Source: DAIOEK01 sp963708715 (GTDB lineage: Bacteria; Chloroflexota; Anaerolineae; Anaerolineales; Anaerolineaceae). Taken from it: a stretch of 64,000 nucleotides of DNA. This document shows positions 1 through 7,806 of this stretch, one piece after another. Below the pieces are notes generated by a model that saw only the letters and a list, made by a program, of their open reading frames with translations, did not search any database and was not told the DNA's origin. Each line of letters starts with the position of its first letter. Positions within the stretch are counted from its first letter, which is position 1. The translations under genes were made by a program, and so were the position numbers. The DNA lies in contig CAVPSU010000001.1 in the NCBI GenBank assembly GCA_963708715.1, positions 248,001-312,000 of the forward strand, written 5' to 3'.

Positions 1-818
1 CGACCACACTGATATCTTCTGGGACGCGCAATCCCAGTTCCTGAATTGCCTTCATGGCGCCAATCGCCATCATGTCGTTCGCCAGAAAGATCGCAGTTGG
101 TTTTTCTGAAAGCTGCATGAGCTTCATTGTGTAGTCATGCCCTCCCTGGACAGAACTGGTATCCGTGATCATTACGAATTGGTCACAACAAGGGCACTGG
201 TTCCGTTCCATGGTCGCCTTATATCCATTTAATCGATCCAAACTCGATTGCAGGGAAGGTTTCCCCAGATAAGCGATCTTCCGGTGTCCTAATTGGATCA
301 GATGCTCGACCACCAATGTTGCCCCGTAGAAATTATCAACATCCACATACGTCATGTGCTCTTCTTCGGAGATCTTGGCCGTCGACACATAAGGAACATT
401 TTCCTGATTCAATGTAGTTATGATCTGTTTGTGGAACGATCCCGGACTTAATAGTACGAATCCGTCCACTCGTTTTTGTTTGTAGATATCGAGGTAATTG
501 ACTTCATGGGCGTAACATAAGACCATGAAATATCCTCTTGCATCGATCTCAGTGGAGACTCCCCGCATCACCTCGGTATAAAAAGGATTAGAGAAGATAT
601 AAGCAGCTTCATGCGGGATGATCAACCCAATATAGCTGCTCTTTTGCATGGATATGGCTTTAGCGAAAGCATTTGGATGAAAATCATAATCATCGATGAG
701 TTTGAGTATTTTCTGCCGTGTATCACGATCTACATCCGGCTTCATATTAAGGACTTCTCGAAACGGTTGTTTTAGAGACGCCAGCGATTTTAGCTAATTC
801 CCCAATTGTGATTCGCAT
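1..818 (-). pseudogene. LacI-family transcriptional regulator, frameshifted and cut by the window edge
   Basis: Minus-strand gene whose 3' end lies beyond base 1. From the ATG at 818, preceded by AAGGAG, it reads MRITIGELAKIAGVSKTTVS, the usual LacI-family helix-turn-helix, then meets TAA at 749-747 after 23 residues. Deleting one base near 751-757 joins it to an open frame that starts RVLNMKPDVD and runs to the edge, with a LacI-type sugar-binding domain (SSYIGLIIP, VDGFVLLSP, LGHRKIAYLG, AIFLANDMMAIGA). The gene is therefore either a pseudogene by a one-base insertion or a sequencing or assembly error. Restart at the ATG at 745 would give a protein without a DNA-binding domain. Its promoter and operators look intact. 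The ligand is unknown. Confidence 0.8.
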
Positions 819-845
819 ATGCTCCTTAAAATGTATCGTTTGATC

Positions 846-883
846 CGTAACCGATACCGTAACCGGTTTCGTAACCGGTTACG
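846..883. promoter_or_regulatory. Three tandem 12-bp operator repeats (LacI-type)
   Basis: CGTAACCGATAC (846-857), CGTAACCGGTTT (858-869) and CGTAACCGGTTA (870-881) follow each other without a gap. The last extends to a perfect 14-bp palindrome, CGTAACCGGTTACG (870-883), with the central CG typical of LacI-family operators. They lie just downstream of the -10 box of the regulator's own promoter, so autorepression is the likely role. Confidence 0.75.
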
Positions 884-886
884 GTT

Positions 887-915
887 AGTATAGCGCGAGA
901 AAAATCACTTGTCAA
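887..915 (-). promoter_or_regulatory. Promoter of the LacI-family gene
   Basis: On the minus strand TTGACA (915-910), a 17-bp spacer and TATACT (892-887) form a near-consensus sigma-70 promoter pointing into the regulator. Transcription should start near 880, inside the tandem operators. Confidence 0.75.
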
Positions 916-934
916 TAGCCAGCTTTACGATTGC

Positions 935-963
935 TTGACTTTATATCGCTTACCCCGTAGAAT
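935..963 (+). promoter_or_regulatory. Promoter of the glycine riboswitch-gcv operon
   Basis: TTGACT (935-940), a 17-bp spacer and TAGAAT (958-963) sit directly upstream of the glycine riboswitch. The predicted start near 970 leaves the first aptamer complete. Confidence 0.75.
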
Positions 964-973
964 GATTCTATCT

Positions 974-1135
974 TTGGGAAGAGGACTGGCCTAGCCAGGC
1001 ACCGAAGGGGCAAATCCATATCATGGATGAATCTCTCAGGTAGAAGGACCCGGGATATAAGTCTCTGGAAAGTCCGCCAGTACCGAAGGGGCAAACCTCA
1101 TGAGCGAGGCGAATCTCTCAGGTTAATAACAGAGG
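974..1135 (+). ncRNA. Tandem glycine riboswitch
   Basis: Two successive aptamers carry the same conserved blocks: CCGAAGGGGCAA at 1002-1013 and 1083-1094, and GAATCTCTCAGG at 1029-1040 and 1111-1122. The first domain spans about 976-1052 and the second about 1060-1135, joined by a short linker. This is the classic cooperative glycine sensor. It precedes gcvH-gcvPA-gcvPB, so it most likely turns on glycine breakdown when glycine is plentiful. Confidence 0.93.
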
Positions 1136-1155
1136 CACACGGTTTTGCCGTGTGC
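1135..1155 (+). terminator. Hairpin of the riboswitch expression platform
   Basis: An 8-bp stem, GCACACGG (1135-1142) with CCGTGTGC (1148-1155) and a TTTTG loop, lies between aptamer 2 and the gcvH ribosome site. It is followed by an AT-rich tract rather than a clean T run. A weak intrinsic terminator controlled by the aptamers is the most likely role. Confidence 0.5.
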
Positions 1156-1191
1156 TCATTTATTTAATCAAAACTTCAATGGAGGATACGG

Positions 1192-1584
1192 ATGAATATT
1201 CCAACCGGTTACAAGTTTTCGAAAACGGACGAATGGGTTAAGGTGGATGGCTCAATCGCCACTATCGGGGTTTCCGATTACGCCCAGGAACAACTTTCGG
1301 ATGTTGTCTTTATTGAAATTACCGTCAGCGAAGGTGATACCGTTCAAAAAGGAAAAGTTTTTGGGACCGTTGAATCGGTCAAAGCTGCCTCAGATGTCAA
1401 TTTGCCAATTTCCGGTAAGGTCGTCGCAGTTAATGAAGCGTTGGCAGATACACCCGAAAAAGTTAATACCGAACCATATGATACTGCCTGGATGATCAAA
1501 GTAGAATTATCCAATCAAGCCGAACTTAACGATCTGCTGAGCCCAGACGCATATAAAACCTATTGCGAAACACGGGAACACTAA
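1192..1584 (+). CDS. gcvH: Glycine cleavage system H protein
   Basis: The 130-residue lipoyl carrier shuttles the aminomethyl group between the P, T and L proteins of the glycine cleavage system. The lipoylation site is Lys64 in ESVKAASDV, within the usual lipoyl beta-barrel, and the length is normal for the family. GGAGG at 1181-1185 fixes the start. It is the first gene behind the glycine riboswitch and ends one base before gcvPA, so the three gcv genes form one operon. No gcvT lies in the window; the aminomethyltransferase must be encoded elsewhere. Confidence 0.95.
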   Translation: MNIPTGYKFSKTDEWVKVDGSIATIGVSDYAQEQLSDVVFIEITVSEGDTVQKGKVFGTVESVKAASDVNLPISGKVVAVNEALADTPEKVNTEPYDTAWMIKVELSNQAELNDLLSPDAYKTYCETREH

Positions 1585-1585
1585 C

Positions 1586-2938
1586 ATGTTTATTCCTCAT
1601 ACACCCTCTGAAACCAGGGAAATGCTGGATGCAGTCGGAATTCCGTCCGTGGAACATCTATTTAAGGACGTTCCGGCTAAATTCAGGTTTCCAAAGTTGG
1701 ATCTTCCACCTGCTATGACAGAGATGGAGATTCTGGCAGAATTACAAAACCTGGCATCTGCCAATAACTCAACCGAAGAAATGATCACCTTTCTCGGTGC
1801 TGGTGCTTACCGACATTACATACCTGCCGCGGTCGACATGCTGTTGCGTCGGGGTGAATTTTATACCGCTTACACCCCATACCAGCCGGAAATCTCTCAG
1901 GGCACATTACAATCCATCTTTGAGTATCAAAGTGTAATTGCCTCCCTTACCGGTATGGAAGCCTGTAATGCGTCGCATTACGATGGCGCCACCGCCTGCG
2001 CGGAAGCCGTCATCATGGCATATCAGAACTTTCGCGGTAAACGCTCCAAGGTGATTCTTTCCCCCACCCTAAATCCCATGTATCGCCAAACGATCCGTAC
2101 ATACACGCAGGGATACGGTGAAATGCTGATCATCGGTGACAAGGTGGCGGGAATCCCTTCCGGAAATCCGGATCCTCTTATCAAGCAAATTGATGATCAA
2201 ACATCCCTTGTCCTGGTTCAATATCCAGATTTTCTCGGAAACCTGTACGACTACACAAAGTTGATCCAGAAAGCGCATGAAATGGGAGCCCTGGTTGCTG
2301 TTTCGGTCAACCCATTAGCTCTGGGTCTCTTAAAAACACCCGGTGAGATGGGTGCAGATATTGTTGTCGGAGAAGGACAGCCTTTGGGTATTCCACTCTC
2401 CTACGGCGGACCTTACCTGGGGATTTTTGCCACTAAGAAAGAGTACATTCGTAAAATTTCAGGTCGCTTGGTCGGTGAAACGGTCGATTCAACCGGGAGA
2501 CGCGCTTATGTACTCACCCTTACAGCACGGGAGCAGCACATCCGCCGTGAAAAAGCCAGTTCCAACATCTGCACTAATCAAGGCTTGCTTGCCCTGGCAT
2601 CGACGATCTACCTTAGTCTGGTAGGCAAATCAGGTCTTAAGAAAGTGGCGGAATTGAATTATCAGAAGGCACATTATGCCGCTGATCAGATCACCCAAAT
2701 ACCTGGTTTTTCGATCTGCAGCACACAACCCTTCTTCAATGAATTCGCAGTTTGCTGTCCAACCCCTGCTGGCGAGATCATTACCCACCTTTTGGATCAT
2801 GGAATCATCGCTGGATATGATCTTGGTTTAGTAATCCCGGACATGAAGAATTATCTATTGATCGCTGTTACCGAAATGAACACTCGCGAAGAAATCGATA
2901 TCCTTTGTGAAGTTCTCGCGGAGGTGAATCATGACTGA
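1586..2938 (+). CDS. gcvPA: Glycine dehydrogenase (decarboxylating) subunit 1
   Basis: This 450-residue protein is the N-terminal half of the split P protein, which decarboxylates glycine and passes the aminomethyl group to lipoyl-GcvH. It begins with the family pattern MFIPHTPSETREMLDAVG and contains FLGAGAYRHYIPA, YTPYQPEISQGTLQ and EGQPLGIPLSYGGPYLG, all typical of GcvPA. It pairs with the PLP-binding GcvPB to form the active heterotetramer. Its 3' end overlaps gcvPB by 8 bases, which suggests coupled translation. The two-subunit P protein is the form found in many anaerobes and Gram-positive bacteria. Confidence 0.95.
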   Translation: MFIPHTPSETREMLDAVGIPSVEHLFKDVPAKFRFPKLDLPPAMTEMEILAELQNLASANNSTEEMITFLGAGAYRHYIPAAVDMLLRRGEFYTAYTPYQPEISQGTLQSIFEYQSVIASLTGMEACNASHYDGATACAEAVIMAYQNFRGKRSKVILSPTLNPMYRQTIRTYTQGYGEMLIIGDKVAGIPSGNPDPLIKQIDDQTSLVLVQYPDFLGNLYDYTKLIQKAHEMGALVAVSVNPLALGLLKTPGEMGADIVVGEGQPLGIPLSYGGPYLGIFATKKEYIRKISGRLVGETVDSTGRRAYVLTLTAREQHIRREKASSNICTNQGLLALASTIYLSLVGKSGLKKVAELNYQKAHYAADQITQIPGFSICSTQPFFNEFAVCCPTPAGEIITHLLDHGIIAGYDLGLVIPDMKNYLLIAVTEMNTREEIDILCEVLAEVNHD

Positions 2939-4397
2939 ACCAACCATATATGAAATTTCGTCTCCTGGTCGTGAGGGGGTCCGTTTCCCAGAACCGGATG
3001 TTCCAATAAGCGATTATCCAAAAGCATTTCTCCGCAAGGAACTTCCACTCCCAGAGCTTTCTGAATTGGATGTTGTCCGTCATTTTACCAATCTATCAAA
3101 ACTTAATTACAGTATTGATGGCGGATTTTATCCACTCGGCTCCTGCACCATGAAATACAACCCCAAAATAAATGAAGTAGCTGCCCGGATTCCCGGCTTT
3201 GCTACCACCCATCCGCTCCAGCCGATCGAAACGGTACAGGGTAATCTACTACTAATGTTCCAACTACAGGAGATTCTCAAGGAAATCAGTGGCTTCGCCG
3301 AGATCACATTACAACCCGCAGCCGGGGCACAAGGCGAATTGGTAGGTGTTCTGATCATGCGTGCCTATCATAATTCGCGTAATGATTCCAAACGGAACAA
3401 AGTCCTGATCCCTGATTCTGCTCATGGGACCAATCCTGCAACATCCAGTATGAGCGGAATGGAAGTGATTGGTATCCCATCAGATGCCAGGGGAAACGTG
3501 GATCTCGAAGCCCTCAAAGCTGCCTGCGATGACACACTGGTTGGTTTGATGCTGACTAATCCTAACACTCTCGGTTTATTTGATGAACATGTCGAAGAAG
3601 TGGTAAAGATCGTTCATCAGGCAGGCGGGTTGGTATATGGAGACGGCGCGAATCTGAATGCTCTGCTTGGTATAGTCCGCCCGGGCGACCTTGGTTTTGA
3701 TGTGATGCATTTCAATTTACATAAGACCTTCTCAACCCCGCATGGTGGTGGAGGACCTGGCTCTGGTCCTGTCGGTGTTGCAAAACACCTGGTTGATTTT
3801 CTGCCTGCGCCAATTGTGACCATCCTTGAAGAGGGTGATGATGATAATGCACCACTTTACGGTTATTATGATCCCCCCAAATCCATTGGACGGATGAAAG
3901 CATTTCAGGGTCATTTTGGCATGATGGTTCGAGCATATACGTATATCCTGATGCATGGACCGGATGGTTTACGAAAGATCTCGGAATATGCGGTTCTCAA
4001 TGCCAATTACTTGTTATCTAAAATACGGAAAGCCTACACCCTCCCTTATGATCGAATCTGTATGCACGAATTCGTATTGGAGGGTCATTGGAACGACGCC
4101 TCCGAAATCCATGCGTTGGATATAGCAAAACGACTGATGGATTACAACTACCATCCACCGACCAATTATTTTCCCCTGATCGTCAAAGAAGCGCTCATGA
4201 TCGAGCCGACTGAGACAGAGAGTAAACAGACATTGGATGGGTTTGCAGACGCCCTGCTGAAGATCGCCGAAGAGGCGCATTCAGAGCCTGAGTTACTCAA
4301 GTCGGCTCCACACAATACGCCGGTTGGCCGCGTGGATGAAGTGAAAGCAGCCCGAGACCTGGTTTTGTGTTGTTGGATACCTGAAGAGATCGACTGA
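2931..4397 (+). CDS. gcvPB: Glycine dehydrogenase (decarboxylating) subunit 2
   Basis: The 488-residue PLP-binding half of the split glycine decarboxylase. The PLP lysine is Lys265 in FNLHKTFSTPHGGGGPG, and the family motifs FYPLGSCTMKYNPK near residue 67 and DSAHGTNPATSSM near 162 are present. With GcvPA it releases CO2 from glycine and loads the aminomethyl group on GcvH. It is the last gene of the riboswitch operon and is followed directly by a strong terminator. Confidence 0.95.
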   Translation: MTEPTIYEISSPGREGVRFPEPDVPISDYPKAFLRKELPLPELSELDVVRHFTNLSKLNYSIDGGFYPLGSCTMKYNPKINEVAARIPGFATTHPLQPIETVQGNLLLMFQLQEILKEISGFAEITLQPAAGAQGELVGVLIMRAYHNSRNDSKRNKVLIPDSAHGTNPATSSMSGMEVIGIPSDARGNVDLEALKAACDDTLVGLMLTNPNTLGLFDEHVEEVVKIVHQAGGLVYGDGANLNALLGIVRPGDLGFDVMHFNLHKTFSTPHGGGGPGSGPVGVAKHLVDFLPAPIVTILEEGDDDNAPLYGYYDPPKSIGRMKAFQGHFGMMVRAYTYILMHGPDGLRKISEYAVLNANYLLSKIRKAYTLPYDRICMHEFVLEGHWNDASEIHALDIAKRLMDYNYHPPTNYFPLIVKEALMIEPTETESKQTLDGFADALLKIAEEAHSEPELLKSAPHNTPVGRVDEVKAARDLVLCCWIPEEID

Positions 4398-4405
4398 TTA
4401 GATCC

Positions 4406-4439
4406 AAAGAACCTCCGCAAACAATTGCGGAGGTTCTTT
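4406..4439 (+). terminator. Terminator of the gcv operon
   Basis: A perfect 15-bp stem (4406-4420 with 4425-4439, loop ACAA) ends in a run of T, as expected for a rho-independent terminator just after the gcvPB stop codon. Confidence 0.9.
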
Positions 4440-4547
4440 TTATATTAATTTGTTAAGGAATTCATAAGAATTTCCTATTGTGTATCACTTTTGCCAACGC
4501 CATAATCAATGTAGGGAATCTGTAAAGATAAAAAGAGTAAAAATTGG

Positions 4548-4709
4548 ATGGGACAGAAGGTGAAATTGGAAAAGAAAGTCAATAAAGGGCAGGGATTTGT
4601 TGAGTATGCCCTCATTATGTTGCTGGTTGCACTCGCAGTCATTATTATTCTGTCTTTGTTAGGTCCTGCCATTGGAAATGTCTATAGTAATTTTATTCCT
4701 ATTATTTAG
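4548..4709 (+). CDS. Flp/Fap-type (type IVb) prepilin
   Basis: A 53-residue protein. A short basic leader (MGQKVKLEKKVNKG) is followed by QGFVEYALIMLLVALAVIII, a prepilin hydrophobic segment. Cleavage after Gly14 would put Glu at +5 and Tyr at +6, exactly the Flp prepilin pattern. Such pilins are the subunits of Tad pili. The gene is monocistronic, between the gcv terminator and a terminator shared with xth. The Tad assembly genes lie at 58-64 kb on the other strand and include no pilin, so this is their likely substrate. The ribosome site is weak. No other in-frame ATG lies before the cleavage site. Confidence 0.85.
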   Translation: MGQKVKLEKKVNKGQGFVEYALIMLLVALAVIIILSLLGPAIGNVYSNFIPII

Positions 4710-4727
4710 TCTTCTTTATTTTTATCC

Positions 4728-4748
4728 AGGCTGTCGTAAAGACAGCCT
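4728..4748. terminator. Bidirectional terminator between the flp gene and xth
   Basis: An 8-bp stem, AGGCTGTC with GACAGCCT and loop GTAAA, is flanked by T runs on the plus strand and A runs before it, so it can stop transcription from both convergent genes. A near-identical hairpin lies at 32010-32035. Confidence 0.75.
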
Positions 4749-4751
4749 TTT

Positions 4752-5513
4752 TTATTTTAGGATCAGCGAAACCGGACAATGATCGGAGCCAAGTACGTCG
4801 TCATGGATCTGGACGTCGACGACCCTGTCAAGAACACCGGGAGAGATCATATAGTAGTCCAATCGCCAACCAATATTCCGGCTTCGGGCATTCGTGATAT
4901 ATGTCCACCAGGTATATTGCACTTTCTCGGGGTAAATTTGCCGAAAAATATCCACCAATCCATGGTTGACATATTCATCGACCATCGCCCGCTCTTCGGG
5001 CAGAAAACCGGATGTCTCTTGATTCTGTTTTGGATTCGCCAGGTCGATTTCGTTATGCGCTGTATTAAAATCCCCAGTAATGATGACCTGTTCACCTGCC
5101 GCGACCAGAGTGTCGTACAATGCCAACAATTCCCTGTAAAATTCCAATTTGTATTCGACCCTGTCCCTGCCCCGTTGTCCATTGGGAAAGTAAATATTAA
5201 ACAATCGGAATCCATCATGAATGCTTTGAACCACTCTCCCTTCAATGTCAAATTTTGGATTCCCAAGCCCAAACGCAACAAGGTCTGGCTCTTTACGAAA
5301 GAAAGTAGCCACCCCGCTGTAACCAAGCCTCTCAGCCGGGTTCCAGTGGATAGTGTATCCAGGAATATTCAATTGTTTTTCCGTAAGCTGATGCGGTTTG
5401 GATTTGATCTCCTGCAAGCACAAGATATCAGGTTGGGCCACTTCCAACCAGGTTTGAAATCCTTTAGCAGATATTGCTCTATACCCATTGACATTCCATG
5501 TCGTGATCTTCAT
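4752..5513 (-). CDS. xth: Exodeoxyribonuclease III
   Basis: This 253-residue AP endonuclease/3'-5' exonuclease acts in base excision repair. The exonuclease-endonuclease-phosphatase motifs are all present: WNVNGYRA at the N-terminus (Asn7), LQEIK (Glu35), ITGDFNTAHNEIDL, WRLDYYMIS and the C-terminal GSDHCP with Asp244 and His245. Length is normal. It is transcribed alone, convergent with the Flp pilin gene and divergent from the receiver gene at 5579. Confidence 0.93.
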   Translation of the reverse strand: MKITTWNVNGYRAISAKGFQTWLEVAQPDILCLQEIKSKPHQLTEKQLNIPGYTIHWNPAERLGYSGVATFFRKEPDLVAFGLGNPKFDIEGRVVQSIHDGFRLFNIYFPNGQRGRDRVEYKLEFYRELLALYDTLVAAGEQVIITGDFNTAHNEIDLANPKQNQETSGFLPEERAMVDEYVNHGLVDIFRQIYPEKVQYTWWTYITNARSRNIGWRLDYYMISPGVLDRVVDVQIHDDVLGSDHCPVSLILK

Positions 5514-5525
5514 TTTCTGCTCCGG

Positions 5526-5553
5526 TTGCTTTATATTTAGCCTGTGGTAAACT
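5526..5553 (+). promoter_or_regulatory. Probable promoter of the receiver gene
   Basis: TTGCTT (5526-5531), a 16-bp spacer and TAAACT (5548-5553) with an upstream TG (5545-5546) lie ahead of the AGGAGG of the receiver gene at 5579. The -10 match is moderate. Confidence 0.4.
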
Positions 5554-5578
5554 TAACTAGATTATAAGGAGGAAATCT

Positions 5579-5965
5579 ATGGATGTCAGTCCCACGAAGA
5601 AGATTGTTTATATCGAAGACGATCCAGAGATGATTGACTTGGTGGAACTGATCTTGAACCGACACGGTTTTTCGGTAAAAGGCGCTCATGGTGGCAGACA
5701 GGGCATAGACACCGTTCATCAAGTAAATCCAGATCTAATCCTCCTTGATCTTATGATGCCCGATCTTGATGGCTGGGATGTATACCAACAGTTAAAATCG
5801 GATGAAGCAACGAAAACCATACCCGTGATCGTCATCACAGCGAAAGCTCAATCGATCGATAAAGTCCTTGGATTACACATCGCGAAAGTGGATGACTATA
5901 TCGCCAAACCATTCCGTCCTCAGGAATTACTGGACAGTGTCGACAGGGTAATCAATAAACGCTAG
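5579..5965 (+). CDS. Single-domain response regulator (CheY-like receiver)
   Basis: A 128-residue receiver domain with no output domain. The acidic pocket (Glu13, Asp14, Asp15), the phosphoacceptor Asp57 in LILLDLMMPDLDG, Thr87 in VIVITAK and Lys110 in DYIAKPF are all present, so it should be phosphorylatable. AGGAGG precedes the start. No histidine kinase lies nearby and its partner is unknown. Stand-alone receivers act in phosphorelays or by binding protein targets. Confidence 0.9.
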   Translation: MDVSPTKKIVYIEDDPEMIDLVELILNRHGFSVKGAHGGRQGIDTVHQVNPDLILLDLMMPDLDGWDVYQQLKSDEATKTIPVIVITAKAQSIDKVLGLHIAKVDDYIAKPFRPQELLDSVDRVINKR

Positions 5966-5994
5966 TTATCAATTACGATTTTCAATGTTACAAT
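5966..5994 (+). promoter_or_regulatory. Probable promoter of the DUF192-M23 pair
   Basis: TTATCA (5966-5971), a 17-bp spacer and TACAAT (5989-5994) with an extended -10 TG (5986-5987). An 8-bp hairpin, TTCGGACG (5997-6004) with CGTCCGAA (6015-6022), follows immediately and would lie at the start of the transcript or act as a weak terminator for the receiver gene. Confidence 0.45.
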
Positions 5995-6027
5995 TTTTCG
6001 GACGGCCATCAAGTCGTCCGAATTCTT

Positions 6028-6399
6028 ATGAAAACCAAGTCTCACATAACAAACCGATCCAAACCCGGCAATCCTGATATCACGATCAGAATCTGCAATG
6101 ACTTCACCTCTCGTCTTAAAGGCTATATGTTCGAACGGACGATCAGGGAACATGAAGGTATTCTTCTCAGTTATAAGAAAGAGTCTCGGCTAGATTCATC
6201 AATACACATGTTGTTCATGAATTTTGATCTGGCAATTATCTGGTTGAATCAAGAATTTCAAGTGGTTGACAAAACCTTAGCATTAAGATGGCGGCCATAT
6301 TACGCACCTGCTATCCCGGCTGCCCATGTGTTAGAAATTCATCCAAACCATTTGAATGACTTCTCCATCGGTGACCAACTTATAGTAGACCATGCGTAA
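6028..6399 (+). CDS. DUF192 family protein
   Basis: A 123-residue protein matching DUF192 in pattern: a basic start, then RLKGYMFERTIREHEGILL, a central SSIHMLFMNFDLAIIWLN (the family's WMKNT-like strand) and AIPAAHVLEIHPNHL near the end. No signal peptide is evident, although many relatives are exported. The biochemical role of the family is not known. It overlaps the following LysM/M23 gene by 8 bases, so the two are probably translated together and may act at the cell surface. Confidence 0.75.
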   Translation: MKTKSHITNRSKPGNPDITIRICNDFTSRLKGYMFERTIREHEGILLSYKKESRLDSSIHMLFMNFDLAIIWLNQEFQVVDKTLALRWRPYYAPAIPAAHVLEIHPNHLNDFSIGDQLIVDHA

Positions 6400-7801
6400 A
6401 CTTATCACACTATTCATTATTCTAGCCGTCTGGTTAACTCCCGCGCAAATAAATGTATCCGGACAGGACGGGCAACCTGAAGGTCCCATCTACATCGTGC
6501 AGCCAGGTGACAACCTGACGTTAATCGCATCCAGATTTGGGTTGTCAGCGAACGAGCTTATTGCTGCAAATTCAATTGTGGATGCGAATGCCCTGAAAAT
6601 TGGCGATGAATTGGTCATTCCCGGGCTTGAAGGGGTCCAAGGATATCTTATTACAGAGACAGTTGGATTTGGTAATTCCTTGAAACAATTGGGAATCCAA
6701 AACCAGGTTCCCCAGACAACCCTGATCAAACTTAATCATCTTACTTCTCCGGCTGAACTCTATGCAGGTGTAAACCTGGTTGTCCCACAGGCAGAAGAAG
6801 GTAAAAAGCTTGTCGACCGATATCTCCTCCAGGGTGGTCAATCTTTATTGGAATTTGCCATGCTTGGTGGGACATCTCCCTGGGTATTAATGGCTCAGAA
6901 TGAGTTGGCTGCTGCCTGGGATGTACTCCCGGGAGAATCGTATTATTTACCGATTGGTCTCGTGGATGCTTCATCAAGGCTGACCACGTCTCCTTTTGAT
7001 TCTGTTGAAATTAGTCCACTACCCCTTATTCAAGGTAAAACGGCAGTCATCCAGGTCAAAACAAATCAACCGTTTGAATTCGGAGGAAATCTTACCGGTC
7101 ATGAACTTCACTTCTTCCCAGAGTCGGATCAAGGATTCGTTAGTTTTCAGGGAATTCATGCACTGCAGGAACCGGGAATATATCCCCTCTTACTTTCTGC
7201 AAAACTACCTGATGGGACTCAAGCCCATGCCGAACAAATGGTCATCGTGCAGGATGGATTTTATGCCAAAGATCCGATTCTGACGGTTGATGAAAGCTTT
7301 GTCGATCCCGCCATTACCGAGCCAGAATTGGCATGGTTGTTACAAATTACTTCGCAAAATTCCATAGATAAGCAATGGACCGGAATCTGGCAAAGTCCTT
7401 CACCATATAGTTACCAGGAGTGCCTGAATTCGAAATTCGGAAACCGAAGATCCTATAATGGTGGTCCATTCACCAATATTCATACCGGCGTTGATTTCTG
7501 TGGTGGGGACGGTGTCAAAATCTACGCTCCAGCTGATGGGACAGTTGTCTTCGCGGGAGAAAAGACTGTACGCGGGAACGCCACGATCATCGATCATGGC
7601 TGGGGGATCTTTTCTGGCTACTGGCATCAAAACCAGATCCTGGTAAAAGAAGGTGATAAAGTGAAACAAGGGGATGTGATCGGCCTGGTTGGTGGAACAG
7701 GGCGAGTCACCGGCGCACATTTACATTTTGAAATTTGGGCGGGTGGAGTTCAAGTTCAGCCATTGGATTGGCTGCAAAATATCTATCCCCCGCAAGAATA
7801 A
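6392..7801 (+). CDS. Secreted LysM and M23-family metallopeptidase
   Basis: A 469-residue exported protein. Residues 1-24 form a signal peptide (MRKLITLFIILAVWLTPA). A LysM repeat follows (YIVQPGDNLTLIASRFGL ... LKIGDELVIPG, about 33-78), probably with a second degenerate LysM-like unit. A middle region of unknown fold comes next, then a C-terminal LytM/M23 domain with HTGVDFCGGDGVKIYAPADG, a central YWHQN and GAHLHFEIW, which supply the zinc ligands. It probably cuts or remodels peptidoglycan. It ends 5 bases from the convergent AllH-like gene, leaving no room for a separate terminator. Confidence 0.88.
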   Translation: MRKLITLFIILAVWLTPAQINVSGQDGQPEGPIYIVQPGDNLTLIASRFGLSANELIAANSIVDANALKIGDELVIPGLEGVQGYLITETVGFGNSLKQLGIQNQVPQTTLIKLNHLTSPAELYAGVNLVVPQAEEGKKLVDRYLLQGGQSLLEFAMLGGTSPWVLMAQNELAAAWDVLPGESYYLPIGLVDASSRLTTSPFDSVEISPLPLIQGKTAVIQVKTNQPFEFGGNLTGHELHFFPESDQGFVSFQGIHALQEPGIYPLLLSAKLPDGTQAHAEQMVIVQDGFYAKDPILTVDESFVDPAITEPELAWLLQITSQNSIDKQWTGIWQSPSPYSYQECLNSKFGNRRSYNGGPFTNIHTGVDFCGGDGVKIYAPADGTVVFAGEKTVRGNATIIDHGWGIFSGYWHQNQILVKEGDKVKQGDVIGLVGGTGRVTGAHLHFEIWAGGVQVQPLDWLQNIYPPQE

Positions 7802-7806
7802 ACCAC

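Noticed and set aside
912..1094. A 60-codon open frame on the minus strand
   Set aside because: It lies across the gcv promoter and the glycine riboswitch, whose conserved blocks explain the sequence.
4779..5540. A 253-codon open frame on the plus strand opposite xth
   Set aside because: It is almost fully antisense to the strong xth match, has no ribosome site and no recognisable motif.
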